From Enchytraeus crypticus (lineage: Eukaryota; Annelida; Clitellata; Enchytraeida; Enchytraeidae): DNA of 64,000 nucleotides. Positions 61,350 to 64,000 of this stretch are shown piece by piece. Under the pieces are notes generated by a model. That model saw nothing but the letters and a program-made list of their open reading frames with translations, searched no databases and was not told the origin of the DNA. The position numbers and the translations under genes are program-made. The stretch is from positions 372,001 to 436,000 of the forward strand of contig CAJHZI010000646.1 in assembly GCA_905160935.1 (NCBI GenBank), in the 5' to 3' direction. The number at the start of each line of letters is the position of its first letter. The stretch's first letter is position 1.

Positions 61350-63029
61350 ATAAAATCAAGTGCCTTTGGGAAAAATTAATACAAATGGGACCTATATACA
61401 TCTTTTCTGAAGTTTTACAAGCAAAGGTTTGTTGATATTCATGTTGTATTACCAACCTATTTATTTGTATTACCTACCTATTTATTGCATTTGTTCAGAA
61501 AATAAACAAAATAGTATATAGGCCTAAGTAGTGGACTACTCGAAGACGTATAGGCCTATCGGCCTATGCCTTTTGCAAAAGGCAACATGCAGTGACTTAT
61601 TTAATTGACTATATTTTTTTATTTTAGAATATAGTTTAATAATTTTATGACATTCAATACTGATACCATGATTTATTTTGAGGCATTTTATTCATTTGAT
61701 ATTTTTAAATATTATTTCTCCCATCAGGCCCCTTTTTGGAATTTTAGGTTTAATATCATTCTTAATATGTATTATTAATTCTTCTCCAATACTTTTACGG
61801 TGGCTTGCTAGATAGGGAACTGCTTTAATTAGTGGCCAATTGTATGGTATTTGGTTTGCATGCATTAAGTAGGCCTTTCAGACCTATTTTTTCAACTTTT
61901 TACTGTTGTAGTGTGCTAGGCATTCATTTGGTACAATAATACCATATAGCCCACGCTATATGGGAATATTAAAAGGAAGATAGGGCTCTAAGGGGAGATT
62001 TAGCTGAATTAAACACATTTATTTCTTATTAACTACAGTAGGCCTATTCGTCGTCAACTACTTTGAACTGACAAAAGATTAAATTTTATTGTCTTTATAG
62101 CAATTAATTAAATAAGAATTGAGTGAAAATTGAAAGAATAAGTGAAAGATTGAAATAAGGACTACACGGACTAATTAATAAATATAGGCTACGAAGAGAG
62201 CAATGAATGAATTAATAAATGAATGAGAGAATGGCTATATGAATGACTGATTGACTGAAGCAATTAATCAATCAGAACTAATCAAACCAAACATTCCATC
62301 AGCCTCTAATTCTGCCAATAATATTTAAAACAAACACTCATTATAGACTTATTGTGACTTGTAAGTTGATAAAAATATAAACTTACCTTTCAGATGAAAC
62401 CGCATAATTTCTGACAGACTTGCAGTAATTTTTACAGATATTTTATTTCTTTAATTTATCGATAGGTCCTATGACTAACAATCGAGAGTTTTGCAAATAT
62501 CCGTTTGTTAGCTATCTTCTAATCTAAGAGTTACAGGCGCATTAGCCGTCAATAAATAAATTAACCTAAACATAAAACGATACAACCATATTTCTCAAAA
62601 GACTAATATTGTTAGTACACAAAAGACTAATATATTAGTCTATATTAAGACTAATATATTAGTACGACCTCGTTGAAGCTCTCTTTAGTGGTCTGCAAAA
62701 AGTTGCAGATCCAAGATACATATCCATACTCTGAGTATACTCTCATCGATCATCAATAGTACAACAAATATCAACATGTGAATCTCTACACATAAGGTCA
62801 GGATAAGACCACGTATTCTCCGTATATTATGTAGCCTATAGCCTGAGAAAATATGACTTCTGAGGTAATTTCTCGTTGCCTTCTTCAATTCTTACTTAGT
62901 CGCCTCTTATAAAGTATTGTTAAAGGTTGGTCTATTTTTCTGGATCTCGGACACAAAAGGGGAAACTGTAGAATGTTAAATAGCCTAGGGAGAGCTAAAT
63001 ACAATGAATTTCATTTCAATGAATCAATC
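61350..63029. other. No gene seen; ATTAGT palindromes
   Basis: AT-rich unique DNA. Between about 62603 and 62662 three copies of AGACTAATAT(AT)TAGT form overlapping palindromes. Confidence 0.5.
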
Positions 63030-63235
63030 AATAGTCAATAAGATTCTAACGGACGTTCCTCGTCATAAAGCAATGTCAGAGATGTCTCTTGCAGACTCTG
63101 CACAAACAGGCGCCAAAGCACCCCACGATGACGTCTGAGTGCACAGAGACCACAAGAGAAAGCGAGATAAAAACAGTAGAATATTTAAGGCATGCGGGTC
63201 GAACTTTAGACCTATGGCGAAAAGAGATGGGATTT
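63030..63235 (-). repeat. SINE-like family E
   Basis: Minus-strand copy of 44540..44742. On plus it reads GAATCAATCAATAGTCAATA (tail), AACGGACGTTCCTCGTCATA, TGTCTCTTGCAGACTCTGCA, GAGAAAGCGAGATAAAAACA and CCTATGGCGAAAAGAGATGG. Confidence 0.78.
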
Positions 63236-63444
63236 TGGCTTGCCAGGGACAGTACTACTACATGAATCCTTCGAAGTTTCGAATAGTTTTAGCGTCAGAA
63301 TTCATTATGTAAATCTGACTTCTAGAGATTTTAGAAAAATTGACGAAATCTATCAAAGCCAATACAAGGAAATTAGTTGAAGTATTGCCTTTCAAAATTA
63401 AGCAGTTTAAGCCCATTTTAGCATCATTTTTCTGTGTTGAAAGC

Positions 63445-63550
63445 ATTCTAGTGATGGGCAAGCACTGAATTCGAACCCTTCATCTACTGTTTACAGCCTA
63501 CGGACTGTGCATCTGATGGCCTTCGGTAGTGGATCCGGACGTTAAATTTA
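63445..63550 (-). repeat. tRNA-like SINE relic, orientation unclear
   Basis: A reversed B box, GAATTCGAACCC, on plus suggests a minus-strand tRNA-like head, but GGATCCGGACGTTAAATTT downstream has the tail motif in the plus sense. It may be two elements side by side. Confidence 0.35.
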
Positions 63551-63721
63551 TTTGTTTTCAGTATGAAATTCCAATCCGGTAAGTATCGAGTCAGTGTCAC
63601 ATAAATTTTGTATTTAGATCTGATTTATGTGCTACTATTTTAGCAAATTTTAATCAATTAGTTAATGCTTTCATGAGAAAGCTAAAGTTAAGATTTTTGC
63701 CAGAATCACATCTTCTCGTTC

Positions 63722-63790
63722 TCCCTCCATTTCTCTCTCGCTCTCTCACTTTCTCTCTCTCTCTATCCCTCTCTCTCTTTTTTACTCTCA
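63722..63790. repeat. CT-rich microsatellite
   Basis: Imperfect (CT)n; the plus-strand Ser-Leu open frame over it is not a gene. Confidence 0.9.
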
Positions 63791-64000
63791 CTTTATGTCA
63801 CCATCTTTTTCTCTTTTTAGCTCTCTGGCTGTGTCTCTCGATAGAGGAGAAATTCACTCCGAAATTTATAGAGTTTTCAACATAACTTAACTAAGGAAGG
63901 CATTCCGCTTAAAATCAGGATCTACGTACAGATCTAGTTAGTATAGCGCTAATGAGGTGTACGTCTACATCCGATGAGCTAAACTAAGGCATAGAACGCC

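Overview
The window is AT-rich animal DNA carrying the anterior end of a Hox cluster. Two homeobox genes are recognisable, both on the minus strand. Each has two coding exons joined by a phase-1 intron. Hox1 (labial class) has exon 1 at 9904..10855 and exon 2 at 3285..3616. Hox3 has exon 1 at 21377..22127 and exon 2 at 19798..20639. Both spliced readings stay in frame (predicted 427 and 530 aa), and each keeps a YPWM-type hexapeptide in exon 1 and a complete homeodomain in exon 2. The orientation is the usual one, with Hox1 at the downstream end and more posterior genes expected beyond the right edge.

The most striking point is the gene order. About 8.9 kb separates Hox1 from Hox3 and I see no Hox2 (proboscipedia) exon there or elsewhere in the window. 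The roughly 41.9 kb upstream of Hox3 (22128..64000) also holds no gene I can recognise: no Hox4 and no mir-10-like sequence. It is filled by simple repeats, minisatellites, SINE copies, decayed LINE 3' ends and one internally deleted mariner-like transposon.

Layout: 1..3284 is the 3' flank of Hox1, with a 44-bp tandem repeat. 3285..10855 is Hox1, whose 6.3-kb intron carries five SINE copies and part of another dispersed repeat. 10856..19797 is the Hox1-Hox3 interval, with SINEs, an 11-bp tandem repeat built on TAATCAAT, and CpG-containing unique blocks. 19798..22127 is Hox3. 22128..28700 holds a perfect palindrome, an 8-bp GATAGACA array and a near-perfect hairpin. 28900..32500 is a (TA)n block with a LINE fragment and the mariner-like element. 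32900..55300 mixes unique AT-rich DNA, repeats and a 12-bp minisatellite. 55500..61350 is a second (TA)n-dominated block. 61350..64000 is mostly unique AT-rich DNA.

Organism: a bilaterian invertebrate. SINE tails with GACGTTAAAC and a typical lophotrochozoan-looking repeat style weakly suggest a spiralian, but I cannot name the phylum. The homeodomain sequences identify the genes, not the species. There are no prokaryotic features, CRISPR arrays or viral genes.
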